A DNA stretch of 48,898 bases from CAYRTV01 sp964505785 (GTDB lineage: Bacteria; Acidobacteriota; Aminicenantia; Aminicenantales; Aminicenantaceae). The notes under the pieces are model-generated. The model was given only the letters and a program-made list of their open reading frames with translations. It was not told where the DNA came from and searched no databases. Location of the stretch: positions 1-48,898 of the forward strand of contig CAZDJZ010000018.1 in NCBI GenBank assembly GCA_964505785.1, in the 5' to 3' direction. This document shows positions 1 to 9,147 of the stretch, piece by piece (the stretch's first letter is position 1; each line of letters opens with the position of its first letter). The position numbers and the translations under genes were made by a program.

Positions 1-3000
1 CGTCAGCCGGGGTGAAAGTGTAATCCGCATGGGCCGGAATTATCGTCCCGCTCCATCCGTCTGCAACCGTATCTATATAGTATCCGGACGGATTGGTTGT
101 GGGATTATTCGGGAGGCCGGTGATCTCAACATCCGGGATCATGGTACCGTCACTCATGGTTACATGTCCTGAGATTCCGAGAATGGAACTGTCAGATGCA
201 GCCGTATAGTCCTGGTCCGTCTGGTCAGTCGTCACATTGCTGTAAGCGGCATCCGCCGGAGTGAAGGTATAGCCGGCAGCCGTTGGGACAACTGTCCCGG
301 ACCAGCCGGAGTCAACCGTGCCGATATAGTAACCGGCTGGATTCGTGCTGGGATTAATGGGCAATCCGTTCAGCACTACCCCGGCAATTGGATTCGTGCC
401 GTCATCCACATGACCGGAAATCCCGATCACCGCGGCATCCGCTGCCGCGGTATAGTCCTGATTTTCCTGATCCGCACTCGCATTGATATAGGCACGGTTT
501 TCCGGGGTAAATACATATCCCGCTGCTGTCGGTGTTACGGTGCCGGACCAGCTTATGGAAACGGTGTCCATGTAATAACCTGACGCATTGGTCTTTGGGT
601 TGACCGGAAGGCCGTTCATCACAACACCTTCAATCCCATTAGTTCCGTCACTCACCGCTCCTGAAATACTGAAAACTTCGATGTTGCTGGTTGCCGTATA
701 ATCCTGGGCCGTCTGGTCCGAAGTCACATTGCTGTAAGTCCGGTTCTCCGGGGTAAATGTCAATCCGGATGCTGCCGGAGTCACAACACCTGACCAGCCG
801 CTGTCAACCGAACCGGTGTAATCGCCGTCAGGCGCCGTCGCCGGATTGCCGGGCAGGCCGTTCATCACCACGCCGGCGATACCTTCCGTGCTGTCGTTGA
901 CATTACCGGTAACGACATAAGTGGAACCGCCGTTATCCGACGCAGTATAATTCTGTTCCGTTTGGTCCGATGTCACATCGGTATAACTTATTGATTCGGG
1001 CGTAAAGGCATAGCCGCTGAGCACAGGAGTCACTACACCTGACCAGCCTTCGCGGACCGTATCGTAGTAGGTCCCATCGGCTGCTGTAGTCACTGTATTG
1101 GGCAGGCCATTCATCACCACATCCTGTAATCCGGAAGTCCCGTCATCCACCGTCCCGGTTACGGCATAATTATCCGCGCCGCCGGCTGCGGTGTAATCCT
1201 CACCCGTCTGATCAACGGACACATTGGTATAGGAACGGGATGAAGGAGTAAAGGTGTATCCGGATAACACAGGAGTTACCACACCGCTCCAGCCGATATC
1301 CACTGTCTCAGTGTAAGTGCCGTCGCCCAGCGTCTGAGGATTGGACGGAAGCCCGTTTAAAGTGACCCCGGCCAGTCCTCCGGACCCGCCGCTGGTCACA
1401 GTCCCGCTTATTGTGACAACGGGAGGTGTTGCCGTATAATCCTGATCATATTGTGATTCCGTCGTATCCGTATAAGTTCTGTCTGTTGGATCAAACGTAT
1501 ATCCCAGCTTTGCCGGTGTAACCGTGGCTCCCCAGCCGCTGGCAAAGGTATCGATATAATGTCCGGAAAGGTCGGTCACAGGTGAATGCGGCAGTCCGTC
1601 TAAAAGGGCATCCGCAACCAGGTCTCCTGCAGAGGTGCTGATACGGCCGGAAATTTCCAGGATATTTGAATTTCTTGAAGCAGAATGATAACCATATTGG
1701 TTTGCCGTTACATTTGTATAAGAGTTGGCAGGTATACTCCATCCGGCTTTAACCGGCTGAACCGTTCCCGACCAGCCGGAGGGGACTGTTCCCGTATAAT
1801 TACCGCTGGCATTTGAAACCGGGTGATTCGGCAATCCGAGTACAACCGCTCCTTCCACATAGCGGAAGCCTCCAGAATAATAATAGATCATTCCGCTTAT
1901 TTCTATAACACCGGCATCCGGTGTCGCTGAAAAATCTTGACCGGTCATGTTTTCCGTAACATTGGGAAATATTCTGTACTCAGGATCAAACGCATACCCC
2001 GCTTTGGCGGGAAGGGCGGATCCGATCCATCCATCCGGAACTGTCGTTTCATAATAACCGGATACGTTCGTAGTGACGTAGGTTGGGAATCCATTGAGAA
2101 CAACCGCATCCAGCCCGGCACCGCCTTCGGTAATAGTACCCGAAATGGTCCATATAGCATGATAGTCCTGTCCGGTTTCGTCCGATGTCACGCTGGGGTA
2201 ATTCCTGGAAGCCGGTGAAAAAACATATCCGGAAAGAGTCGGCGTGACTGTCCCGCTCCATCCATAATCAACATTTAAGCTGTATTGCCCCGAGCCATCC
2301 GTAACCGGATCTCCGGGCAAACCTGTCATGGTGACACCAGTCAGCCCGGCTCCTCCGCCGTACACAGTCCCGGAGATAAGCGGATAATAGGCCGTTGCGG
2401 TGTAATTTTCTCCGGTGTAATCATCAGTAACGTTGGAATAAGTTCTGTCTGTGGGACTGAAGGTATAACCTCCCAATACAGGTGTAACTGTCCCGCCCCA
2501 TCCATGTTCGACCGTATCGCTGTAATTTCCGTTGACATCGGTCACAGGGCTCGAAGGCAGCCCGGTCATCTCCACATCCTGAACCCAGCCGGTTCCGGAT
2601 ACAACCGATCCGGAGATGGTATAAGTCATTATGGTGGCAATATAATCCTGCGCCGCAAAATCCTGGTCGACATCGGTATAGTTGCGGGATACCGGATCGA
2701 ATGTGTATCCGGCAAGCAAAGGTGTAATGGTCCCGCTCCAGCCGTATTCAAACACTTCTTGGGCATAATCCCCGTTGGAGTTAGTTGTTACCGACCTGTC
2801 GAAACCGGTTAATTCCACATTTTCAAGTCCGGAGCCGTTATATGAGACATTTCCGGAAATTTCAGGATACAATGTGGAGAATGACCACATATCTCCAACC
2901 CTGCTGCCGTTGGCATTCTTAGCCTCAACATACCAATGATAAGTACCTCCGGCATTCACGGTTACGGAAACCTGGCTTGCACCCACATTCTGGTAAAAAC

Positions 3001-4447
3001 TTGGATTTAAATTCGTTCCGAAATAGACATCATAACTGCCGGCAAAATCCGAATCGGTCCAGTCCAGCACATATTCACTGCCCACAAAGGAAGAGCCATC
3101 GGGTGGAAAAACAAGGGAAAACGGTCCCGGCGTGTAGTCACCGTTCCAGCAAATGACATCCGTATCTGAGGTCACGTTTCCCACGCTGCCGGAAGAAGAA
3201 CCCCAGGAATAGCTTTCGTTCCCGCCGACAATAGAAGGGGAAACAGGATTCATGGTCATGGGATAGGTGGCAAGAGTCGGTGAAGCGATATGATCGCATC
3301 CGGGAATATCCCCATTGGAATCCAGCAGCATGGCCAGTAAATCGGTATTGGCGTCAACAGGATCATAGGCGTCCCCGACGACAATGATTTGCCCATCGGG
3401 ATTTTCATGCACTTCCCGGCCGAGCCAGTTGGCATCCTGAAGCGGAGGGCCATAGGTTTTTGCCCATTGCCTCACTCCTGAAGCATTGAATTTGACCAGA
3501 AGCAGGTCCAAATCGGAGCCGAATGAGCCGCTGCGGCCGACGGCAAGATAACCTCCGTCAGCAGTCTGTTCTGCATAAAAGAATTCATCCCGGTCCATGC
3601 CGCCGCCGCGGACATTCCAGTCAAGATTTCCGCTGGAATCCAATTTAAGCAACATGTAGTCCCGGTCAGCCGCATCCGTTCCGGATGCTGTCTGAAAACC
3701 GGCAATGATTACACCCCCGTCAGCGGTTGGCGCCACCGACTGGGGATAGTCGTGACCGCTCCCCTGATAGGCTTTACGCCATACCGTATAGCCTGGTGAA
3801 CCGACTTTGGTTGCCATAACATAGTCGCCGGGCATTTGATTGATAAAAACAAAATTGCCGTCGCTGGTTTCTGTAACAGCCTTCGGCCAGTCATCTGCGC
3901 CATCCAGGCCGGTTGTGTATTTCCAGCCGAATGTTCCATTGGAATTTATTTTCATGATGGTGCTTTTGTAATCATCATTTTGGTAGTTCCATCCGCCGAC
4001 AGCGATATAACCGCCGCTGCTGATGGCGTTGCCGCCGGAAAGGCGGCCGCTGCTGGTCATACTTGCGCCGCGTATTCGTTGGGACCAGGCTTTGGTACCG
4101 TCAGCGTTGACTTTCATTGCCGTTCCTCCTCTTCCGGCAGAGAAAAAGACCCAGTTGCCATCACTGTCATATGCGCTGCCCGACATCGAACCGATGTTTG
4201 CGCGGAATTCATCGATAATGGAGCCTGATGGATCCAATTCTAATCCCCACCAGTGACTAGAAGTCCATCCTCCCTGGTCTTGTCTCATTAGCCCAAAAAC
4301 CTGATAATTTCCGGAGCTTTTCCGGATAATTCTGTATCCATTGTCATTCTCCGCGCGCCCGATTCTTTTCATCCACGTATTCTGCGCTTGGAGAGCAACG
4401 ACAAATGACAACATTGTTAAAAAAACGATGGCAAATTTTTTCACCAT
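1..4447 (-). CDS. Giant secreted repeat protein, 3' end outside window (at least 1482 residues)
   Basis: The frame is open from an ATG at 4447 to the left edge, so the gene is partial. A GGAGG lies 3 bases upstream and the start MVKKFAIVFLTMLSFVVALQ is a signal peptide. Residues ~25-430 hold propeller-like repeats with motifs such as TADGGYLAVG, TADGGVIIAG and SSGGYIAVGG, each followed by a K(L/I/F)xxxG..W strand. A fibronectin-III-like domain follows (FPPDGSSFVGSEYVLDWTDS, then HWYVEAKNANG). From about 2870 down to the edge run 12 tandem ~82-residue beta domains of the carboxypeptidase-regulatory-like type. Their consensus is ISGxVxDGTxGIxGVVMNGLP, then GWSGTVTPxxxGYTFTP and YxNVTxDQTxQDYTA. 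Eleven are complete and one is cut. Likely a large surface or secreted protein; function and C-terminal anchor are not visible. Opposite-strand ORFs inside it are shadows. Confidence 0.85.
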   Translation of the reverse strand, partial: MVKKFAIVFLTMLSFVVALQAQNTWMKRIGRAENDNGYRIIRKSSGNYQVFGLMRQDQGGWTSSHWWGLELDPSGSIIDEFRANIGSMSGSAYDSDGNWVFFSAGRGGTAMKVNADGTKAWSQRIRGASMTSSGRLSGGNAISSGGYIAVGGWNYQNDDYKSTIMKINSNGTFGWKYTTGLDGADDWPKAVTETSDGNFVFINQMPGDYVMATKVGSPGYTVWRKAYQGSGHDYPQSVAPTADGGVIIAGFQTASGTDAADRDYMLLKLDSSGNLDWNVRGGGMDRDEFFYAEQTADGGYLAVGRSGSFGSDLDLLLVKFNASGVRQWAKTYGPPLQDANWLGREVHENPDGQIIVVGDAYDPVDANTDLLAMLLDSNGDIPGCDHIASPTLATYPMTMNPVSPSIVGGNESYSWGSSSGSVGNVTSDTDVICWNGDYTPGPFSLVFPPDGSSFVGSEYVLDWTDSDFAGSYDVYFGTNLNPSFYQNVGASQVSVTVNAGGTYHWYVEAKNANGSRVGDMWSFSTLYPEISGNVSYNGSGLENVELTGFDRSVTTNSNGDYAQEVFEYGWSGTITPLLAGYTFDPVSRNYTDVDQDFAAQDYIATIMTYTISGSVVSGTGWVQDVEMTGLPSSPVTDVNGNYSDTVEHGWGGTVTPVLGGYTFSPTDRTYSNVTDDYTGENYTATAYYPLISGTVYGGGAGLTGVTMTGLPGDPVTDGSGQYSLNVDYGWSGTVTPTLSGYVFSPASRNYPSVTSDETGQDYHAIWTISGTITEGGAGLDAVVLNGFPTYVTTNVSGYYETTVPDGWIGSALPAKAGYAFDPEYRIFPNVTENMTGQDFSATPDAGVIEISGMIYYYSGGFRYVEGAVVLGLPNHPVSNASGNYTGTVPSGWSGTVQPVKAGWSIPANSYTNVTANQYGYHSASRNSNILEISGRISTSAGDLVADALLDGLPHSPVTDLSGHYIDTFASGWGATVTPAKLGYTFDPTDRTYTDTTESQYDQDYTATPPVVTISGTVTSGGSGGLAGVTLNGLPSNPQTLGDGTYTETVDIGWSGVVTPVLSGYTFTPSSRSYTNVSVDQTGEDYTAAGGADNYAVTGTVDDGTSGLQDVVMNGLPNTVTTAADGTYYDTVREGWSGVVTPVLSGYAFTPESISYTDVTSDQTEQNYTASDNGGSTYVVTGNVNDSTEGIAGVVMNGLPGNPATAPDGDYTGSVDSGWSGVVTPAASGLTFTPENRTYSNVTSDQTAQDYTATSNIEVFSISGAVSDGTNGIEGVVMNGLPVNPKTNASGYYMDTVSISWSGTVTPTAAGYVFTPENRAYINASADQENQDYTAAADAAVIGISGHVDDGTNPIAGVVLNGLPINPSTNPAGYYIGTVDSGWSGTVVPTAAGYTFTPADAAYSNVTTDQTDQDYTAASDSSILGISGHVTMSDGTMIPDVEITGLPNNPTTNPSGYYIDTVADGWSGTIIPAHADYTFTPAD
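177..2880 (-). repeat. Coding tandem repeat, ~245-bp unit, at least 12 copies
   Basis: Units of the giant secreted protein start (reading leftwards) near 2865, 2620, 2375, 2150, 1900, 1655, 1410, 1159, 915, 669, 423 and 177. Each encodes one ~82-residue domain beginning ISG or VTG. The five or so units nearest the left edge share DGTxGIxGVVMNGLPxNP almost unchanged. The units nearest the N-terminus are more divergent (ISGNVSYNGSG, ISGMIYYYSGGFRYVEG). This looks like ongoing expansion at the C-terminal side. Confidence 0.85.
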
Positions 4448-4923
4448 AGCCTCCTTATGAGTTTAATTTTTTTCTAGGTTTGTTAATAGCAAATAATGTG
4501 CCAATTTCTAATTTCTTGTATTTGTTTATTTTTGTTTTACTTACGCAATTTGAGAACAATTCATGATGCGTGCGGATAAGCTACATTATTACATTAAAAT
4601 AAAGTGCATGTTCGCATATGAAACAATTCTGCTCGCTTTACTCACGTTCCAAAGCGTTCTTTAGTCTATCTAAGTCCGTCTAGGTCTGTCTAAGTCTGTT
4701 CAGTCGGCTCGCTTCGCTCGCGTTACTAGGGTTACTTGGGTTCTTGCTCGCTGCGCTCGCGTTCGACTCCCATGTCATTCCCGGAGCGAAGTGACGGGAA
4801 TCTTAGAGGGCGCTTGCACGAGAAGACGGTGCCGATTCATTCGGCGATGCAGTCTAAGATCCCCGTCGCCGCTGCGCGGCTTCGGGGATGACATGTTATC
4901 GGCTTACGCCGCAATAGAAAGGG
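4448..4923. repeat. Intergenic repeat block: period-10 array plus full family I palindrome
   Basis: Bases 4448-4620 are AT-rich and unique, and hold the leader of the secreted repeat protein. Bases 4664-4708 are a short period-10/9 array (GTCTATCTAA, GTCCGTCTAG, GTCTGTTCA). They are followed by GGCTCGCTTCGCTCGCG. Bases 4772-4894 are a full family I copy: left arm ATGTCATTCCCGGAGCGAAG ending CTTAGA, right arm TCTAAGATCCCC ending GGGGATGACAT. Each arm contains its own small hairpin. I see no gene here. Confidence 0.75.
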
Positions 4924-6330
4924 CTATTGATCGAAATGCTCTTGCCAATCGGCAAGGATATTTTCCTCTTCCAGCAAAGACCTGAGTTCAACTTCTTCCA
5001 GGTTATCCGTCAAATAACCGACATGGACAGCGGCTTCCTCTTCCCGGCCCATACAATCCAGGCAAAGGGCGGCATAGGCAGTCACCCGCATCCGCAAGTC
5101 AGAAGTAAATTCCTGCTTCTCTCCTTCATCCAGTATAAAACTGCAGCAGGATAAAGCCCTGCCGTAATGATTATCCATGTATTCCATCTTCGCTAAAATA
5201 AAATGGCCATACAAATGAGATGGAATATTCTTCGTCATAAGACGGATAACATGCTTTGCCTTTGTGAAATCATTTTTTATTCGGTAAATTTCATATAGAT
5301 CATAATAATTGGATAAATCACCGGGATGGCTTTGGATCTTCTTTTCAAGAGCCGCGACTTCAGCATCGGCTATGGCGGCTTCTTTTTGATTCCGCGCTTC
5401 TTCCATTATAGCGGTGAGCAATTCTTTTTCCTCAGGAGAAAGGGGCAATACATTGATTTGATCCACGGTGAAAATATCCAGAGAGCCGATTGCCATCTGA
5501 GCGGCCCGCTCCCCGTCTCCCCGCAGATCAGCACTGAGAAGCTGAAAAGCCCGGCTCAGCAGCAGTGTCTCCTGGGACACATTTCCCTGCGGAGACAGCT
5601 CGAAAACCTGCGAAAGGTAATTCTCCGCGGCCTTATATTTTCCTTTATTGTAATTTAGACGCCCCAACAAATATAAACCCTGAGCTGAGCCTGGATGCTC
5701 CTTAATCAGCTTTTTCAACACTTTTTCCGCCTCTCCGGGTTTTTGAGCCTGTATATATAAGGAATAGAGACGAAGATAAGTGGTCACTTCTTCCGGATGG
5801 GCTTTGAGGCGGCGTTCCAAATCTTGCACGGTTTGTTTCCATTCAGGGATTGAATCCGGGTCCCCCGGCATATCCGGGTCATAAACAGGAGCTCCGCGGT
5901 CGTCAGCTGCCACAGGTACCCGGAATTGGAATTCAACCATGAGACTTTCCAATTTTTTTTTATGCGGAGCCGGCAGGCCAAGCAGCATGACTCCTTCTAT
6001 TTCCAATAGATCAACAGCTTTGGAAAGATGTTCCTTCGCCAGGGAAATATGATCCAAATAATGGTGAGACAGAGCAAGGTAGATATGACCCTCACCTAAT
6101 AATATGGGTTCTTCTCCCAATCCGAACATGCCCACTTCAATCTCTGTAACCGCATCCTGGAAACGGCCTTTCAAAAACGATTCTTTTCCTTTTTCCAGCA
6201 TCCGGCTGTAAAACGGGTCCATTGACTGCGGTAATCCAAAAGAATACGCTTGAACAAAAAAATCGGCCGAACATATGACAACAAGAAAAATTCCTGATAT
6301 GAAAATCCGTGTCTTTTTCAAGATGGTCAT
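4924..6330 (-). CDS. Exported TPR-repeat protein, 468 residues
   Basis: The N-terminus (MTILKKTRIFISGIFLVVIC) is a signal peptide or anchor ending near residue 29, so the protein acts outside the inner membrane. The rest is helical with several tetratricopeptide repeats: around residues 100-130 (LALSHHYLDHISLAKEHL), 200-270 (HPGSAQGLYLLGRLNYNKGK) and 335-410 (HPGDLSNYYDLYEIYRIKND). There is no catalytic domain. TPR proteins of this kind usually scaffold envelope complexes; the partner is not evident. A GGAGG lies about 15 bases before the ATG, farther than usual, so the start is not certain. Family I repeats lie between this gene and the repeat protein downstream. Confidence 0.75.
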   Translation of the reverse strand: MTILKKTRIFISGIFLVVICSADFFVQAYSFGLPQSMDPFYSRMLEKGKESFLKGRFQDAVTEIEVGMFGLGEEPILLGEGHIYLALSHHYLDHISLAKEHLSKAVDLLEIEGVMLLGLPAPHKKKLESLMVEFQFRVPVAADDRGAPVYDPDMPGDPDSIPEWKQTVQDLERRLKAHPEEVTTYLRLYSLYIQAQKPGEAEKVLKKLIKEHPGSAQGLYLLGRLNYNKGKYKAAENYLSQVFELSPQGNVSQETLLLSRAFQLLSADLRGDGERAAQMAIGSLDIFTVDQINVLPLSPEEKELLTAIMEEARNQKEAAIADAEVAALEKKIQSHPGDLSNYYDLYEIYRIKNDFTKAKHVIRLMTKNIPSHLYGHFILAKMEYMDNHYGRALSCCSFILDEGEKQEFTSDLRMRVTAYAALCLDCMGREEEAAVHVGYLTDNLEEVELRSLLEEENILADWQEHFDQ

Positions 6331-7010
6331 TTTCGTAACCCCGAGCCTCCCAAAAACAGAATTGCTTCTATTATTTTATTATTTTTCTGATTATGCAAGG
6401 TTTTTTTGGTTGGGAAATAATCTTCACCTGGATTATTCCTTAGCCTGAACTATTCATAAAAAAATTGCGATTATTTTTGTAATTCCTTTTTTATCTACGA
6501 TTAATGTGATTTTTATTGAAAGTTCAAATGAAAAGTTTTTCATTTTCATATCTATATTATAATCGCAATTTTTTTCCCTTCGGGCGGGGTCCTGAGAAGC
6601 AAAGCGACGTGAGGATATTGTATTGCTTTGTATGAAAAATCGGTACCGTCTCACCTGCCGAAACACTCTAAGATTCCCATGGCCGCTAACGCGGCCTGGG
6701 GATGACATTTTTATACTGCCGCCGGCCTTGTAATAATACTTGGTTTCAGGGCATTCGCGGTGAAGGACCACAGCTTCATACCCTGCGCCCCGCATCTGCG
6801 GCAATCCCGGCCCGTGAATAATACAAGCTTCCTGAATTATCCTGATAGATAAAAAGATGAAAGTTTGTAAAAAATCATGATTAGCGGTAAACTATGGTGT
6901 TGAAAATTACTGACATTCACTTTAAATAATTTGATCTTATATCCGGTTTTGTCCGAATCCGGATTGAACCAATTTAATATTGAAAGTGAATGAATTAAAA
7001 AGGTATAAAA
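6331..7010. other. Gap between the TPR protein and thiC; leader of thiC
   Basis: Bases 6331-6439 are AT-rich with nothing recognised. Bases 6440-6822 hold the inverted family II element listed separately. Bases 6823-7010 are the thiC leader. A weak promoter-like pair (TTGAAA at 6900, 17 bases, TAAATA at 6923) overlaps the left arm of an inverted repeat, CATTCACTTT at 6914-6923 against AAAGTGAATG at 6983-6992. A second stem, ATCCGG at 6941 and CCGGAT at 6959, is nested inside it. No TPP-riboswitch core is visible. Confidence 0.5.
6440..6822 (-). mobile_element. Family II TA-element, inverted copy with its middle replaced by a family I repeat
   Basis: The outer end at 6440 reads TTAGCCTGAACTATTCAT, followed by AAAAAAATTGCGAT and the AT-rich half of the element. 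The GC-rich half resumes at about 6738 (CAGGGCATTCGCGGTGAAG) and ends with CCCGTGAATAAT near 6822. Compared with the intact copy at 17985-18244 it is inverted. About 27 bases of the centre are replaced by ~140 bases (about 6590-6729) that include a family I palindrome ending GGGGATGACAT at 6708. The far terminus is degenerate. A 116-codon ORF on the minus strand here is not a gene. Confidence 0.75.
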
Positions 7011-8324
7011 ATGACCCAAATAGAACAGGCACGAAAAGGCAATTTAACTCATGCATTAAAACATGTGGCAGAAGAAGAAGGTCTTCCGGCTGAAGACCTT
7101 CAGAAACTTGTCGCCGAAGGCTTGGTGGTGATCCCGTATAATCCCAATCATGGGGATATCCATCCTGTCGGCATCGGTGATTCCCTCCGCACCAAAGTCA
7201 ATACCAATATAGGAACGTCGGAAGATTTTCCGGAAGTCGAAAATGAAATCCAGAAAACGGATACCGCTCTTAAAGCAAAAACCGATACTATTATGGATCT
7301 CAGCACCGGAGGGGATATTTCCGGGATCAGGCGCTTGATCCTCGACCGGGCCCGGATTCCTTTGGGAACGGTTCCCCTTTATCAGGTGACCATTGAAGCT
7401 ATCCATCAGCGGGGTTCGGTGGTTGATATGACCGAGGACGATATTTTTTCAGTTATCGAGCAGCAGGCTCAAGAAGGTGTGGACTTTATGACTGTTCACG
7501 CCGGTCTGACATCAAAAGCCATAGGACGATTGCAAAATCAAGGCAGGGTGGCCGACATCGTTTCCCGGGGCGGGGCCTTTCATCTCGCCTGGATTCTGCA
7601 TAACGAAAAAGAAAATCCCCTCTATGCCGAATACGACCGCCTGCTTGAGATCGCCCGCAAGTACGACGTCACTTTAAGCTTGGGAGACGGTTTGCGTCCG
7701 GGTGCCATTCATGATGCCACGGACAGACCGCAGATCGAGGAACTTCTTACTCTGGGAGAGCTTGTCAAGCACGCCTGGGATGCCGGCGTTCAGGTCATGG
7801 TGGAAGGACCGGGGCATGTCCCCTTGGATCAGATCGAAATGAATATGAAACTGCAGAAACGGCTGTGTCAAGACGCTCCTTTCTATGTTCTCGGCCCCCT
7901 GGTAACCGATATCGCGCCCGGTTATGATCACATTGTTTCCGCTATCGGCGGCGCCATCGCCGCATCCAGCGGAGCTGACTTTTTGTGTTACGTCACCCCT
8001 TCCGAACATTTGGGGCTGCCATCACCGGAAGACGTGCACGAGGGAGTCATTGCTTCCCGGATCGCGGCCCATGCTGCGGATATTGTCAAAGGAGTTCCCG
8101 GTGCCGCGGAAATGGACCGCCGGCTTTCCCTCGCCCGGAAACAATTGGACTGGGAAACCCAAAGAAAACTTGTGATTGATCCGGAAAAGTTTAACCGGGT
8201 ACGGACAAAACGGAAATCAAAATCAGAAGCCTGTTCCATGTGCGGCGATTTTTGCGCCTTGCGCATAGTCAGTGATTTTTTAAACCCGGATGGAAAGGCC
8301 GATGATGACCTTTCCAAAAAATAA
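7011..8324 (+). CDS. thiC: Phosphomethylpyrimidine synthase ThiC, 437 residues
   Basis: ThiC is a radical-SAM enzyme that rearranges aminoimidazole ribotide to hydroxymethylpyrimidine phosphate for thiamine synthesis. The protein has the family signature VNTNIGTS (63-70), the DLSTGGD segment, a GPGHVP loop, and a C-terminal Fe-S motif C408-x2-C411-x3-C415. The x3 spacing and the length of ~435 match the short ThiC type of anaerobes and archaea rather than the ~600-residue proteobacterial form; this is from memory. The start has AAGG about seven bases upstream. The 3' end overlaps the next gene, so the two are probably co-transcribed. No other thiamine gene is in the window. Confidence 0.96.
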   Translation: MTQIEQARKGNLTHALKHVAEEEGLPAEDLQKLVAEGLVVIPYNPNHGDIHPVGIGDSLRTKVNTNIGTSEDFPEVENEIQKTDTALKAKTDTIMDLSTGGDISGIRRLILDRARIPLGTVPLYQVTIEAIHQRGSVVDMTEDDIFSVIEQQAQEGVDFMTVHAGLTSKAIGRLQNQGRVADIVSRGGAFHLAWILHNEKENPLYAEYDRLLEIARKYDVTLSLGDGLRPGAIHDATDRPQIEELLTLGELVKHAWDAGVQVMVEGPGHVPLDQIEMNMKLQKRLCQDAPFYVLGPLVTDIAPGYDHIVSAIGGAIAASSGADFLCYVTPSEHLGLPSPEDVHEGVIASRIAAHAADIVKGVPGAAEMDRRLSLARKQLDWETQRKLVIDPEKFNRVRTKRKSKSEACSMCGDFCALRIVSDFLNPDGKADDDLSKK

Positions 8325-9147
8325 ATTACTCTTCGGTACGGCCGGCGTCCCGCAATCATCACCCGGAACAACCTCAATCTCGGGCATTCAGCATGTCGCA
8401 AAACTCGGATTAGACTGCATGGAGATAGAATTTGTGCAGGGAGTCAAGATGCGGCCCGATACCGCGCATCTGGTTAAGCAGGAATCCACACGGCATGGAA
8501 CCGCGCTGAGTGTCCATGCGCCCTACTTTGTCAGCCTTAACTCCCCTAAACAGGGAATCCGGATGATGAGTCAGGAACGGCTGCTGAAATCCGCCCGGAT
8601 CGGCCGTATTCTCGGGGCCCGCAGTGTGGTTTTCCATCCCGGGTACTATTCACGCTCAACAGCGAAAGAGACTTTCAATACGATCCGTGAAGGTCTTCGG
8701 GAAATCATGTCGGTTTTGCGGACAGAACGCAATCCGGTGATCATGCGCCCCGAGACAATGGGGAAACGGTCACAATTCGGTACACTTGAGGAAATTCTGA
8801 CACTCTGCCAGGAGGTGGAGGGACTCCAGCCATGCCTGGACTTTTCCCATTTACATGCCCGCAAAGGCCAGGTCAATGATTATCTAAGTTTCTACCGTAT
8901 CCTTAATAAGGTTCGAAAAAAATTAGGTGACCAGGCTCTGAAAAACATGCATATCCATATTTCCGGAATCATGTATAACGAAAAGGGAGAAATGAAGCAT
9001 TTAAATCTTCAGGAATCGGATTTTCGTTATGACGACTGGATCCAGGCCTTGAAGGACTTTGCGGTTGAAGGCATGGTGATCTGTGAAAGCCCGGTCCAGG
9101 AGACAGACGCCCTTATGCTGAAGAACCTGTTTTATGGAACGGCATAA
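8305..9147 (+). CDS. nfo: TIM-barrel protein of the endonuclease IV / sugar isomerase family, 280 residues
   Basis: The metal ligands of AP endonuclease IV line up with nearly the E. coli spacing: H71 (VHAPYF), H111 (VVFHPGYY), E150 (RPETMGK), D179 and H182 (CLDFSHLH), H218 (HIHISG), H232 and E261 (ICESP). One ligand differs: the Asp of the usual DRH motif is Met (M230-K-H232). That would weaken the third metal site, so AP endonuclease activity is likely but not assured. I chose the ATG at 8305 because GGAAAGG ends six bases upstream; ATGs at 8290 and 8302 are in frame. The gene overlaps the end of thiC by 20 bases. Confidence 0.8.
   Translation: MTFPKNKLLFGTAGVPQSSPGTTSISGIQHVAKLGLDCMEIEFVQGVKMRPDTAHLVKQESTRHGTALSVHAPYFVSLNSPKQGIRMMSQERLLKSARIGRILGARSVVFHPGYYSRSTAKETFNTIREGLREIMSVLRTERNPVIMRPETMGKRSQFGTLEEILTLCQEVEGLQPCLDFSHLHARKGQVNDYLSFYRILNKVRKKLGDQALKNMHIHISGIMYNEKGEMKHLNLQESDFRYDDWIQALKDFAVEGMVICESPVQETDALMLKNLFYGTA

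Noticed and set aside
1937..2812. Plus-strand ORFs of 93 and 175 codons, and several others, inside 1-4447.
   Set aside because: They are opposite-strand shadows of the tandem-domain protein, whose minus frame has a signal peptide and clear domain repeats.
177..2880. Regularly spaced ~245-bp repeat considered as a CRISPR-like or regulatory array.
   Set aside because: Units are too long, continuously coding, and encode a recognisable beta domain; no short identical direct repeats with unique spacers are present anywhere in the window.
6830..7010. TPP riboswitch expected upstream of thiC.
   Set aside because: The conserved aptamer cores could not be found by eye; only an unrelated inverted repeat is visible.
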